Positions 1 through 9,782 of a stretch of 64,000 bases of DNA are shown piece after piece. Position 1 is the stretch's first letter. Every line of letters starts with the position of its first letter. The DNA lies in assembly GCA_013176395.1 (NCBI GenBank), contig JABMLP010000026.1, forward strand, positions 186,001-250,000, read 5' to 3'. Both the position numbers and the translations under genes were made by a program. The notes beneath the pieces are model-generated. The model was not told where the DNA came from. It saw only the letters and a program-made list of their open reading frames with translations, and did no database searches. The DNA comes from Venturia oleaginea (Eukaryota; Ascomycota; Dothideomycetes; Venturiales; Venturiaceae).

Positions 1-991
1 CGGGCGTATAGGACGATAGAACACTGCCAGGTGTATGAAGCTTGATGAAAGTCTTCTGCTTGAGTTTGAGAGAAGTTGAGCGACCGGCATAACCATCGAG
101 ATGCAACTGAATGAATTGGGACCATGATTCTAATGAACAGCGCACTGTTCCTGCAGGCCCAATGGACGGGATGACATCGCTGTAGGGGCTATCCGGGTTG
201 ATTGGAACTGGCGCGTGTTTTGATGGTGAATGGGGCCACGGATTCTCGATCGAGGTGTTGCTAGTTCTGTGTGGTGTGCCAAATACACAATCTTTCATTC
301 CAAGTTTTCGAAAGAGCTGGGTCGTTATCAAGGATTCCCAGTCTGTACGCATACGGGACTCAAGGATGTGGCCCAATATCACGTAACCAGCGTTTAGGTA
401 GTAGAATTCGGTTCCCGGCACCGTGATTGGGGGTTTACTGAGAACGTCTTTGGCCCAAACATGTCGTCCATGCTCGGGTGAGGTAGAGATGTTCTTCGGC
501 AGTGGGTGTGGATAGAACGGGTCGATATTTTCAATGCCAGAGATATGAAGCGTAAGCATTTCCAAAGTAGTGTTGTGATGCCCAGGGTGCAGAATTTCCA
601 CAATGCCTTTAGGCAATGTGTCCAACAACGTATCGTTCCAGTGGAAGATGCCCCTTTCGATGAGTGTGGCAAACAGAGTAGCCGTCATAGCTTTGGTATC
701 GGAGCCAAGATGGAATTGGTCGGTCACTTGTACCAAAGTGGAGTCGTTCTGCTTACGAAATCCCACAACTTCACTCCTAAACGAGCCATTGCTCAGTTTT
801 GCAACGCCGAGAGATGGTAGAGAGTTCTCAATGCGTATCCTCTCGAGAATGGAAGCGTCGTGGGTACGATGGATTGCCAGACTAGGCAGGTCGTAATTGG
901 CGAGGAGAAGATAGAGCCAGCTGGTGATAGCGAGGAGGAGTTTTGGTGGCAGATAGATGGCTTTCCAAACCAATGGGATGAAGTTCGCCAT
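1..991 (-). CDS. Beta-lactamase-family serine hydrolase, C-terminus outside window
   Basis: An open frame runs from an ATG at 991 to the left edge without a stop, giving 330 residues of a longer protein. Residues 11-33 are hydrophobic and look like a signal anchor. The family's active-site motifs are present: S-D-T-K with the nucleophile at Ser97 and Lys100, and Y-L-N at 198-200 with the general base at Tyr198. This places it in the class C beta-lactamase/penicillin-binding-protein/esterase superfamily. Fungal members are secreted or membrane-tethered hydrolases and esterases of mostly unknown substrate; antibiotic hydrolysis should not be assumed. No intron is needed in the visible part. The third motif and the C-terminus lie outside the window. 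Confidence 0.85.
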   Translation of the reverse strand, partial: MANFIPLVWKAIYLPPKLLLAITSWLYLLLANYDLPSLAIHRTHDASILERIRIENSLPSLGVAKLSNGSFRSEVVGFRKQNDSTLVQVTDQFHLGSDTKAMTATLFATLIERGIFHWNDTLLDTLPKGIVEILHPGHHNTTLEMLTLHISGIENIDPFYPHPLPKNISTSPEHGRHVWAKDVLSKPPITVPGTEFYYLNAGYVILGHILESRMRTDWESLITTQLFRKLGMKDCVFGTPHRTSNTSIENPWPHSPSKHAPVPINPDSPYSDVIPSIGPAGTVRCSLESWSQFIQLHLDGYAGRSTSLKLKQKTFIKLHTPGSVLSSYTP

Positions 992-1930
992 AATGGCCTT
1001 GAGGCGTGATGGATTCTTTGATGGATGCTGCTATCTTTGTACACACACGATATAAGAGGGGAGACGTGGAAGTTGAAGGAACTTGATTGGTGGCAGTGAG
1101 CGAGAGATGACTGGCACGGCTGAGAAGCACCTGCACTTTGGACTCAAAGGTAGTCCTTGTCGCATAGCCTATAAATCTCATCCTTTCTATACCACGCAAA
1201 TATCGAATCAAGTCCCCAGCTCATATGCGATGCTGAATGCGGCATTGGAGGATGATGACCAGTTAGTACCATCGTCATCGAGTGTGCAGTTATCTACCTC
1301 GTTGTAACGAGCAGAGATTACTATGTAGGCCTACTTCGATGGGCGGCGAGTTGTTGTTCAAAGAAGATGTGATCGATTGAGGCCGCGAGGGCGAGGATAC
1401 GAACTCCGCCCAAGCGCCTTGAATAGAACTAAGACAAGCACATATCTGGAGCTATTCAGGCAATTCTATCATTTTGTAAAATTGGGGAATTCAACGAGAT
1501 CCATCTCAAGATAGGAGACTGCTATTGAATAGTGAAAGTCCCGAATCCAAAAATCGAGTAATATGGCAGTTCTTCGATGGGCGTACCTTAGGATTGGGTT
1601 GAATAGTACGAATCAGAACGTCTCAATATTGTCTCAAGAGGCCTACCATTTTACTATCCGAAATATGATCTCGCGTGGCAAGATTGTAGAATAATGTCTC
1701 TTCATTAACGAATAACAGAGAGTTGTTTGTCCAACGCCGTCCTCTATGCTATTCGAAAACCAAACCCGAAACGCAGAAATTCGCTATGCTAATTATGCTC
1801 ACTAGGGGTATCCGCTACAAAGCAGCATCAGAACGCCTCTCGGATCCATCCCAGATCTCGAACCAAACATCCTCTTTCTCATTTCAAACAGCTCTTGTTC
1901 AATTCGCGATATCCACTTCCCATCATCCCC
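992..1930. other. Intergenic, promoter side of the hydrolase gene
   Basis: This stretch lies between the start of the hydrolase gene and the 3' end of the patatin pseudogene. A TATA-like A/T run occurs about 55 bases upstream of the hydrolase ATG (near 1050). No convincing coding sequence is seen; open frames here are short and lack motifs. Confidence 0.5.
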
Positions 1931-2738
1931 TCATCTCCCGCCAGCCAACGCCTTCGAAGCAATAATTTCCTCCTCCGAGATGGCAGCGCTCGACACCACT
2001 CGATCGCATAAACGCATGCCCAAATAATGCTCCCACCTCGCAGTATCACCAGAAGCTTCTCGTGCCCTCCTATGTCGAACCATTTTCTCAGCAGCTTGTT
2101 GGACAAGCATTATCCTCGGTGACGCGTACACCTGTCCCAATACTGAGCAAAAGAGCGGGCCTCCGTTCATCACCATAAAGGCTGAGAAATTCAGTGTAAG
2201 CAGTGACGGATGGGTTATCTTGTCGAATTCCTCTGTCTTTGAACGAGGTACAGGTCATTGTGGTTCGGGTCTCATCTAGGACATCTGCGATCAATGCCTT
2301 GAAAAAGAATGGTGCAGCGGAAGTTGCTCTCGTTGCTTCCCATATTTTGTAGCTTCTCAGCTCCGATATTATAGAGAGTGATATGATACCGTGCTTTTTC
2401 TCCATACTCATGGTTGTACGAGCGGAGTAAGTACGCCTCGTTGACGGTAGTGCCGTGCGTTGCTATTAAACAGATACTTTGGCATATTCGCTCTACCGAG
2501 TCCTCAGTGTAAGGCTCGAGGTAATTTGGTTCCTCTCCTTCTTGGTCGAGATGCCATGGCAACCAGTCTTCTCCACTACAAGACTGGGCCATGTGGACAG
2601 GGCAATGCTTTCTAACGATCTCTTGGACAGCCTTTTCAAGGGGCTTATGCTTGTACTTTGTTCCTAATGGTAGAACGTTCCTCCTATGTGCAAAGAGGCT
2701 GTTTCCAACGATTTTGTAATAAGCAAGACAGTCTGGTA

Positions 2739-2783
2739 ACGTGTTTCACCATTCACTTGGCCACCCCACTCACTTGGCCACCC
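2739..2783 (+). repeat. Left terminal inverted repeat
   Basis: Pairs with 3481-3525 with two mismatches over 45 bp. The repeat itself holds two copies of a roughly 17-bp motif built on actcacttggcca. Confidence 0.9.
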
Positions 2784-2822
2784 AACCAAAAAGTCTAATC
2801 CCTTCGTACAATTATCGCGATA

Positions 2823-3399
2823 ATGTCAAGACCAACCCCCGGATCGGCTTGCAAAGAGGCTAGATTACTTCTTGCGAAGCAGAGCTTTCAAACGAATCCA
2901 AATTTAAGTCAACGTCAAATCTCAGCGTCGTACGATATTCCTCGATCTACACTTCAGTCTCGTCTTCAAGGTGGTAAACCACGAAGCGAATCTAACCACC
3001 AAAAGAGAAAGTTACAAATACATGAAGAGCAGGCTCTGGTTCAGTGGATCCTAGACCTTGATCGACGAGGATTTCCGCCCCAAATTATCGACGTACGACG
3101 AATGGCAAACGCTTTACTCGAAAAACGCGGTACGAATCCTCCACCGTCATTAGTCGGGAAGAACTGGGTATCCCGCTTCATCAACGCTCAGCCGGAGCTT
3201 TGTACGAAGTGGAATCGTAAATTCCATTCACAGCGTGCAAAATGCGAAGATCCAGCGACAATCAACGCGTGGTTTCAGCGTGTTGAAGAGACGCCCTCAC
3301 CACCAGCTGCAGGAAGTCGTCGTACGACAGCGAGCATTACCAACATGTAGTGGCTGCGGTATTCAAGGTCATAAGATTAATCGATGCCCAAATACGTAA
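2823..3399 (+). pseudogene. Truncated pogo/Fot1 transposase: DNA-binding end plus zinc-knuckle tail
   Basis: The ATG at 2823 opens a 175-residue frame ending at 3350. Residues of about 10-60 look like a psq-type helix-turn-helix (S-Q-R-Q-I-S...Y-D-I-P-R-S-T-L). About 65-130 looks like the second, CENP-B-type helix-turn-helix (K-N-W-V-S-R-F). In the next frame at 3346-3399 the sequence encodes a CCHC knuckle (C-x2-C-x4-H-x4-C), as seen at the C-terminus of some fungal pogo-like transposases, followed by its own stop. The DDE endonuclease core expected between them is absent. The deletion has also shifted the frame, so the peptide ends before the knuckle. It probably still encodes a DNA-binding fragment if transcribed. 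Confidence 0.8.
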
Positions 3400-3480
3400 A
3401 GAATGTATTGTTAGAATTATTTTAATAAAAGCTGTATTGGTGGGAGGTTTATCGCACGATGACTTGAGATTTAGTGGTTG

Positions 3481-3525
3481 GGGTGGCCAAGTGAGTGGGG
3501 CGGCCAAGTGAGTGGTGAAACACGT
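3481..3525 (-). repeat. Right terminal inverted repeat
   Basis: Reverse complement of 2739-2783 with two mismatches, and it carries the same internal duplicated motif. The TA target duplication follows immediately at 3526-3527. Confidence 0.9.
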
Positions 3526-4312
3526 TACGTTCATCCGCAGCCGGCCTAGCATCGTGGCTATCAGTCCACCGGTACTCGTACCGTACATGAAGTCGAAGTA
3601 GTGCGCTGGCAGAAGAACTTTCGCTTCGAAGACTTTCCTGAAAGAGTTAATCAATGCCTATGTACTGGACCTAGTCATAGCTCCGGAATCCGAACAGTCC
3701 GAAAGTAGGGTGAAACGTCTAGGTTTGGATCGCAGGCGCAAAATTTCCGGCGATCCCAAAAGAAAAAATCGCCAGAAACCTTGGATGCTCCGAAAGTTTC
3801 TCTTAACTCGAGAGCGATTTCAGGGTATTGCAAATTTTCGTCGCATCTCGGATGACCTTTTCGCAACATACAGCCTTGAGAACGACAAGACAATGTAGAT
3901 GGATCACGAAGACATACCTTTTGCCCACATCAGGCTGTTCGAGCTGCTCGAAGTGGTTCTCCCAGACGGAGACTTCGTTCATGAGCCTCTCAATAATGAG
4001 TAAACTCGCATAACCTCGCATACCACCTCCATCCAAAATAAGTATCAGAGGCAACCACGGATCCTCCACACTCTCGGCCCAGCTCTTGCCCCTATGGACA
4101 TCTCCATACGAGGATGCAGTGGCCGTGCTTGTTGCCAGACTAGGTCGCCGAGAACCGTTGAGGAGATGCGGCTGAATCGGAGCCGGTGTAATTATATCCC
4201 CTATTACTGGAAGCCTTGGTTCAGGATGGTGTTCGACGATGTACGGAGGGCAAGGAATAGTTGGAACATCTTGAGATGGAGCCTTGTCGCTGAGGAACGT
4301 GTATAAAGGTTC

Positions 4313-5105
4313 CTATCAACCAATTAGCCAGATGGCTCTAGATATATTGCGCTATTTGCGCGTCAAGATCAAGAGAAAAAAGGTCGAATACCGTCTCCGA
4401 AAGAGTTCAAGAGAGAGATACTCTAGACAAACGGGTGGGCTAGACAGCGACCCTTGACCCTGATCTACCCCGAAGAGGCGCTCGATGAGGAATCTCTTCA
4501 GGCGACAATTTGAAGGTACGAGGCTAAAGAAGCAATTGCCTTTGATTGCCTCTCATCGATTGGATCAGCATCTTTGACCAGATTCCTGTAGTACTGCGCG
4601 TCCTGTGAGGCTATGCTTGGGTGTAGTCATCTGCGTCAAAGAGTACACAGTAGCGCAGCCTTGTGACCGTTGAACGGCATCTGACGGCTTCAGGTTCCAT
4701 GGATAAAGCCGGAGGACGGCATATGTCACTAATAGTCATCTGCTTGATGGTACACAAATGTTTGTATTCGTATTCTTTGCCATGTGTAACAGCTTCAACA
4801 GACTAAATATCACATGATTAAGGCTGAGTACAGGAATCATACGCTTTTGTTTGTCAAACGACAAAGTCCAACCAATGATGGATTCAAGGAACACGAGGTT
4901 AGCTGCTACGTCAGCCACACACGCTTTACGAATCGTCCATCAACAACAAGACTCTGTCCACTGTCTCCACCTCTTCGCTGTCTCACACACCATAGCACTC
5001 CCACACTACGCCCATCAGCCACCTACAACAGCTGAACTCATAAACACGCTCGAACCATTTCTACGCCACTCAGGCACCCAACACCTCGAAACCTCACCTC
5101 TCACA
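4313..5105. other. Intergenic
   Basis: Holds the unrecognised 5' part of the patatin gene on the minus strand and the leader of the small gene that starts at 5106. No coding motif or repeat is recognised. Confidence 0.4.
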
Positions 5106-5656
5106 ATGGACATGTCGCAAGCTTCCAGTAATTCGTCGCTGCGGAGCGCTGTCAAATCCGGCCTTGATGAAAAGGATAAGTCGGACATATTAGTCTATCG
5201 ATATAGACAAGGGCTTCAGACCTCCTCCCAGAAGAAGCTCTGTAAAAAGCTGGATAAAGGTGTGTGGATATGTTAGAGTTGCAGTCATGCAGATTGAGGT
5301 GAGGTGTATGAACAAACCAAACAGAACCAGGCCTCCGCTGTTCCAAAAATCGCAATACCTCGCGGAAACTCGCGCGTCGAGGTCCACCATGGCGACCTCT
5401 TCCCAGAAAGCCAACGCGACTTGATAAAGACAAGCCAAATTTCAAATCCTCGGTTGCCTCAGTAATGCTCCCATTCACCGTCCGCATGCGCCGTATGCTT
5501 TTCAATCAGCACAAAGATCTCTACATTGTTTCAGCAGAAACGAGTCCAAAATCATCGCCCACGACGAGCAAACACGCTAGTCCGAGCCAGACGTGGTACG
5601 CGCAGCACAATGGTGAGGATGATGGCGCGATGAAGGCGGTACCTGATTCCACTTGA
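5106..5656 (+). CDS. Hypothetical small basic protein, two exons
   Basis: An ATG at 5106 opens an exon ending at 5259. A GTGTGT donor at 5260 and a CAG acceptor ending at 5330 define a 71-bp intron. Splicing joins in frame to an open stretch that ends with a stop at 5656, giving 159 residues. The middle is rich in Lys and Arg; the tail is Ser/Thr-rich. I recognise no domain and do not assign a function. Support is the clean splice and the open frame across it. The start is uncertain because the frame is open upstream of the ATG. Confidence 0.4.
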
Positions 5657-6818
5657 CGATAACTTGGATTATTTGCTCTGGATTTTGGCAAGGCGTTGGC
5701 TGGTGTTGTCATCGAGCGATTCACGACTATTGGTGTGAAGCGATTCTAGCGAAATGATTTTATGTTAGATACCCTTGGACAGCGAGGTAGCTTCCGCAGC
5801 AGATTGGCTTCTTGTTCTTTGGCGTGCATCTTTCATGCAAGGAAGTTAAAAAAAACTTCCATTTTGGAAAAACCATTTCTGGTCGTACTTTTGGTGAAGA
5901 AAATTTGGGTTGCTTCCACAAAATTTCAATAAGCTCTCTCTCGTGGTCAGTTGTACTGACGCGCGATTTCCCTTAACTAAAATTCAAATCATCGCCCTTG
6001 TTTCCCTAGAAGCATGTTGATTCTCGTCATAAGAGGTTCCTTCATCTGTTCGCGTTCAACATTCAACGACCATCACCTTCCCTGAAAATGACGAAGGGAT
6101 AGGGGACCCCCTCATCATCGAAACCATTTGTAGCAAGTTGAGCAAATTCATCGGTATGGTGGATGATTGCAATCATAAGCCCATCCATCATCATACGTTC
6201 AGAGCTCGCTTCATCCTTTGGGCACGAATGCCACCATAAGGAATATCCCCCGTCGTAAAATGATACATGTCATCGAACTGATGGAAACGTGGAAGTGACA
6301 GAATAGAAATATGCTCTCTTCCTCACTGTGTTGTGGGACTGCTCGGCTGTATCAGGTCCTGGACTGGGATGAGCGCGCCAATATCGGCCCATTCTCCCAG
6401 CCGGCCGTGCGAGAATGGGCTGATCTGTGGAGCATGGGATAGAGGACGCGGATGGATAATGGGCTGACCTATGGGAAGGCGGATAGCGATTAGATTGATC
6501 GTGAGGAGAGTGGGTGGCAAAGTACATTTACATCGGACGCATGATGTTGAGAGGTGTCCTGCGCGAACATGTCAGTATTGTTCGAGTAGAAATATGGACG
6601 ATGCGTAAAACTACAAAGACTTTCCAAATGCGGATTGGAACTCGGTGTGCTCCATGGCGAAAACCAAGCAAGGTTGGCAACAAAAAGGTAGGTATATGTT
6701 GATACATCTATCAACATGGTGCATGGGAAAACGTACAATGGTATAATAATTGACAAAAGAAAACATCCATTACATGAACTCCGTCCTTTGACATATCATC
6801 GTGACAAGCGTAATTCGC
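5657..6818. other. Intergenic, convergent 3' ends
   Basis: A 1.16-kb gap between the small gene (plus) and the Zn2Cys6 gene (minus), so it should hold two terminators. Only short overlapping frames without motifs are seen. Confidence 0.4.
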
Positions 6819-8354
6819 TCATGGCATGACCGAGAAAGGCGGTGCCGACGCAACAAGACCGAACCATGAAAGACATTTTCCTTCATCCCTCGCCTTCCAA
6901 ATAAATCGACAGAACTCCTTTATCCTCGCGATCGGCATCGCCATGATTTCCCTGTCTTGGGCGGGCGTCTGATCAAGAAATGATTGCCTCTCACTGGGTG
7001 TGGTGAGTTCCACTCCTGCGATCATCCAAGGGAACAATGTTTTGGGTGCTGTATTCGCAATGCTGAGGAGGTCGACGCACAATGATGATTCGGCAAGTAT
7101 GTAGAACGAATATCGCAGGGCGAGATCGTCGCCGTCGCCGAAGGGATGTTGTAGCCGGTGAAGAATTAACGTAGCTGCACATCGATAGACACGTGCCTGC
7201 GTCAATAGAAAGATGACATCTCGGCTGTTGAAATGATTGGTGAACTCTGGTGGTGGCGTTGGCCTCCACGCGCTTAGTCTGCAATCCAGACTCTTGACGT
7301 GTTTGGCAAAGAGCTCTTTCTCTCTCTCATTCTTTGGGCCACCCAGCGCGTAGATATTGCCGACTTCGCAAAGCTCGTACAGAATTGGGAGGAGTGGACA
7401 AAGCAAGCCGGCGAATCGGTCAATTAAGTTGGGATTGTCAACACGAAACTTAATGATTGGCACTTCGCGACGGACAAGACACTCGACTGTGTCGAGAAAG
7501 AGGAGACTTATGAGTTCGGTCGGCATCGTAAGAGACGGCTGCTCATAGAAGGTTGGCTGTACTAGAGATAAGGTGAATCTCGTGATTGCGTGTGCGGTTT
7601 GACTCGACGTGAGCAGTTCGTATGTAGCAATGAGGTTTCCGAGAGTCAGTATGGCTCCGAGCTTGTCCACAGAGACGGGTGCATATCTGAGCTTTCGTAA
7701 TGCTACGGCACTCCTGGCCATGTCCACTTCATCGAAACCCGACATCTTGCTGCGACATCGAAATACCGCTCCTGCGCAGGCAAGTAACCCCTCGTGGACA
7801 AGTTCGGGAGAGTGCAACATCCTCTCTTCGACAAGAGCGCCTAAGCTTGGGACGAAATTGACTCCATGGACGAAGTACTGCAAGAAAAGCTCGTTGCTGC
7901 GGGTGCTTGCGAAAAGGTTCTCGTCGGAGAGGCGGGTTGAGAAGAATGACTGGGGGATGGACAGTTCCATGAGCGTTACTGGGGTCAGACTGCCAGTGTT
8001 GTTAAAGTCAGAGGCCATGCTGGTACTGCTGGTGGGTGGTGTGGGATAGCTGCCGGCCATGTCAGTCTGGAAAGTATAAGCAGGTGCAGGAGTTTCTGCA
8101 GGGCCTGCTCTAACCAGTCTTTGATTGTTGAAAGCAGCGTTTGAAGTGGGCGGTTCGGCGAGGCCAGCCTTGACTGCGTTTCTGCTGTTTGAATTGTTCA
8201 TGCGGCGACCAGGTCTGAAGGCGTCTCTCGTCGTGGTACAGGAATAGTTGAGTCGCTGACAGCGTTGGCACACACTGCGGCCGTCGCTGCGGCGGCAGCG
8301 CTCCTTGGTCGCATAGCATCGATCACAGGCCCTCCAGGCGGACGACTCGTCCAT
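6819..8354 (-). CDS. Zn(II)2Cys6 transcription factor
   Basis: A single-exon gene of 511 residues. The N-terminus holds a fungal binuclear zinc cluster with cysteines at 10, 13, 20, 29, 32 and 39, the spacing that binds two zinc ions and recognises CGG-type half-sites in DNA. A Ser/Thr/Asn-rich linker (about 45-135) leads to a helical C-terminal region without a clear Fungal_trans signature, as in many metabolite-cluster regulators. It probably acts in the nucleus on local or pathway genes; the targets cannot be told. It is divergent from the CinA-like gene, with 583 bp between start codons. Confidence 0.9.
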   Translation of the reverse strand: MDESSAWRACDRCYATKERCRRSDGRSVCQRCQRLNYSCTTTRDAFRPGRRMNNSNSRNAVKAGLAEPPTSNAAFNNQRLVRAGPAETPAPAYTFQTDMAGSYPTPPTSSTSMASDFNNTGSLTPVTLMELSIPQSFFSTRLSDENLFASTRSNELFLQYFVHGVNFVPSLGALVEERMLHSPELVHEGLLACAGAVFRCRSKMSGFDEVDMARSAVALRKLRYAPVSVDKLGAILTLGNLIATYELLTSSQTAHAITRFTLSLVQPTFYEQPSLTMPTELISLLFLDTVECLVRREVPIIKFRVDNPNLIDRFAGLLCPLLPILYELCEVGNIYALGGPKNEREKELFAKHVKSLDCRLSAWRPTPPPEFTNHFNSRDVIFLLTQARVYRCAATLILHRLQHPFGDGDDLALRYSFYILAESSLCVDLLSIANTAPKTLFPWMIAGVELTTPSERQSFLDQTPAQDREIMAMPIARIKEFCRFIWKARDEGKCLSWFGLVASAPPFSVMP

Positions 8355-8937
8355 TGAAAGGTGGTGTAGCAGTAGTTCATACTTGAGAGCGGGCTGGGCG
8401 AAAACGCGTGCCTATGAGGACCATGTTGTCTGGTAAAGCGTGAAATGAATCACAAAGGGGCCTGGTATGATTTCTGCAACAAGTTCAGAATGTTACGGGC
8501 CGGTAATCGAGATTGCGGGCAAATTAATGATTCGACATGGAAAACCCCTTCCTTAGCTCTATTTCGGTGGTTCTATGGCCCTTCTCACACGCACTGAGTG
8601 ATGCCCGGCGAGGAGCCCCCTGATCTGAGGCCTGAGAGGCCCATGTCGCCGGCCATTCTCGTCGAATCAGAGGGTGAACGGAGCTGTCTACGGTGGCCGG
8701 TGTCAGTGTCATCCAGATCTCCCGGGGGGGCCCCCATCGGCTGCTTGCACTCGATGCCGTCGGATGCTCGTGATGAAGTCGATCACCATGGTTTGGTGAG
8801 AGGGTGAGGTGCTGTGTACGACCAAGACACAGCCAGTAGCCATCTGCATCTGGCCAGAAGCGGGGTATCCAATATCATATGCTGAATCTCACTTATGCTT
8901 GACACGCCTCATCAACATCAGATCACTACTGTCCGTT
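8355..8937. promoter_or_regulatory. Shared divergent promoter region
   Basis: A 583-bp gap between the ATG of the Zn2Cys6 gene (minus) and that of the CinA-like gene (plus). It holds a G/C-only run near 8720-8736 and several CCG/CGG triplets, but no defined operator could be established by eye. Confidence 0.4.
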
Positions 8938-9782
8938 ATGGCTTCCCCGGCTTTTCCTCCAGAGTCCCTTGCCGTGATCGCGAAGGAAGCCAGCGACCTA
9001 CTGAAGGAGAAGGGGGAGAGTGTGGCGGTGGCAGAGACTGTAGGATTCCCCCATCGAAAAGCATCCATCAAGCACTAACAGCTCTTCTCTCCGTCAGGCT
9101 GCTGGGGGGTTGATATCAGCTTCTCTCTTGGCTACTCCGGGAGCTTCCAAGATATACAAAGGCGGAGTTACCGTAAGTCTCCTCGTCACTCGTCAACTTC
9201 GTTCCATTTCTGTATCCGCCTTCAATATCCTGTTCTATTGGATCAATGCAAACATCAATCAGACCGGTTAATCTGCCCTTTCCAGCTTTACACGCTCGAG
9301 TCGCGAATCGCATACGCCGGATGGACCGAGGAAAACCTAAAAGACTACAAAGGTCCAACCCCAGATTTGGTTTCTGGTATCGTAGAGCACGTTCGAAAAA
9401 CTCTGGGATCTACGTACGTTGTTGGGGAGAGTGGCACAGCAGGTCCAACTGGAGGAACAACCAAGAATCGAATACCGTGAGTCAGTTCCAGCTTGTCTAC
9501 ATGCACATCACGACATTGTTTCTGCCTCTTCCACCATTGCCTATATGCCTGTCTTGATACGATTTCTCCCTCATCACTCGTGCTCCGTTCCTCCGACTGA
9601 GAACATGTCTAATACGCGATACTAGAGGCTATGTGGCACTTGCCGTGAGCTCAGCGAATGGCACCTACAAGCGCGAGCTAGATACTGGGTTTGGGAAAGA
9701 CAGACAGAAAAATATGGTCGCATTTGCTGTGGAGGCGTTGACTTTGTTAAGAGATGTGTTGAAGGGGGATGCAAAGCTCTAG
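8938..9782 (+). CDS. CinA/PncC-family protein (nicotinamide-nucleotide amidase-like)
   Basis: Four exons (8938-9039, 9098-9172, 9286-9476, 9626-9782) with GT-AG introns splice into 174 residues, the usual size of a stand-alone CinA C-terminal domain. Recognisable segments are A-E-T-A-A-G-G-L-I-S, P-G-A-S-K-I-Y-K-G-G-V, G-E-S-G-T-A-G-P-T-G-G and G-Y-V-A-L-A-V. Bacterial PncC removes the amide from nicotinamide mononucleotide for NAD salvage. In bacterial members the first motif is E-S-C-T-G-G with a catalytic serine; here that position is not serine, so amidase activity is unproven. I believe related fungal proteins share the A-E-T-A-A-G-G form, but that is from memory. The ATG chosen gives the family N-terminus directly. 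Confidence 0.88.

Larger units (their letters stand above)
2739..3525 (+). mobile_element. Pogo/Fot1-type DNA transposon, internally deleted
   Basis: A 787-bp element is bounded by near-perfect inverted repeats of about 45 bp and flanked by a TA duplication (2737-2738 and 3526-3527), the target signature of Tc1/mariner/pogo elements. Inside is the start of a transposase plus a short C-terminal remnant, with no catalytic domain. Full-length fungal Fot1-type elements are about 1.8-2 kb, so this is a non-autonomous deletion derivative. It lies antisense to the patatin exon it interrupts. Confidence 0.9.
1931..4312 (-). pseudogene. Patatin-like phospholipase gene interrupted by a DNA transposon
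   Basis: Patatin domains are serine lipid acyl hydrolases. The first recognisable exon (4312-3918) carries the oxyanion-hole motif D-G-G-G-M-R-G. A 280-bp GT-AG intron (3917-3638) follows, then an exon with the nucleophile motif G-T-S-T-G-G (Ser codon 3576-3574). At R-M-N-V the exon is cut by the element at 2739-3525; patatin sequence (P-D-C-L-A-Y-Y-K) resumes on the far side in the same frame. Further on, the conserved A-T-S-A-A-P and S-I-G-T-G segments lie in different frames, so two more shifts are needed. They could be very short introns (34 and 37 nt between GT and AG) or decay. The catalytic Asp motif reads D-R-G rather than D-G-G or D-G-A. A first exon beyond the acceptor at 4313 was not identified. 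It is broken as it stands. Confidence 0.85.
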
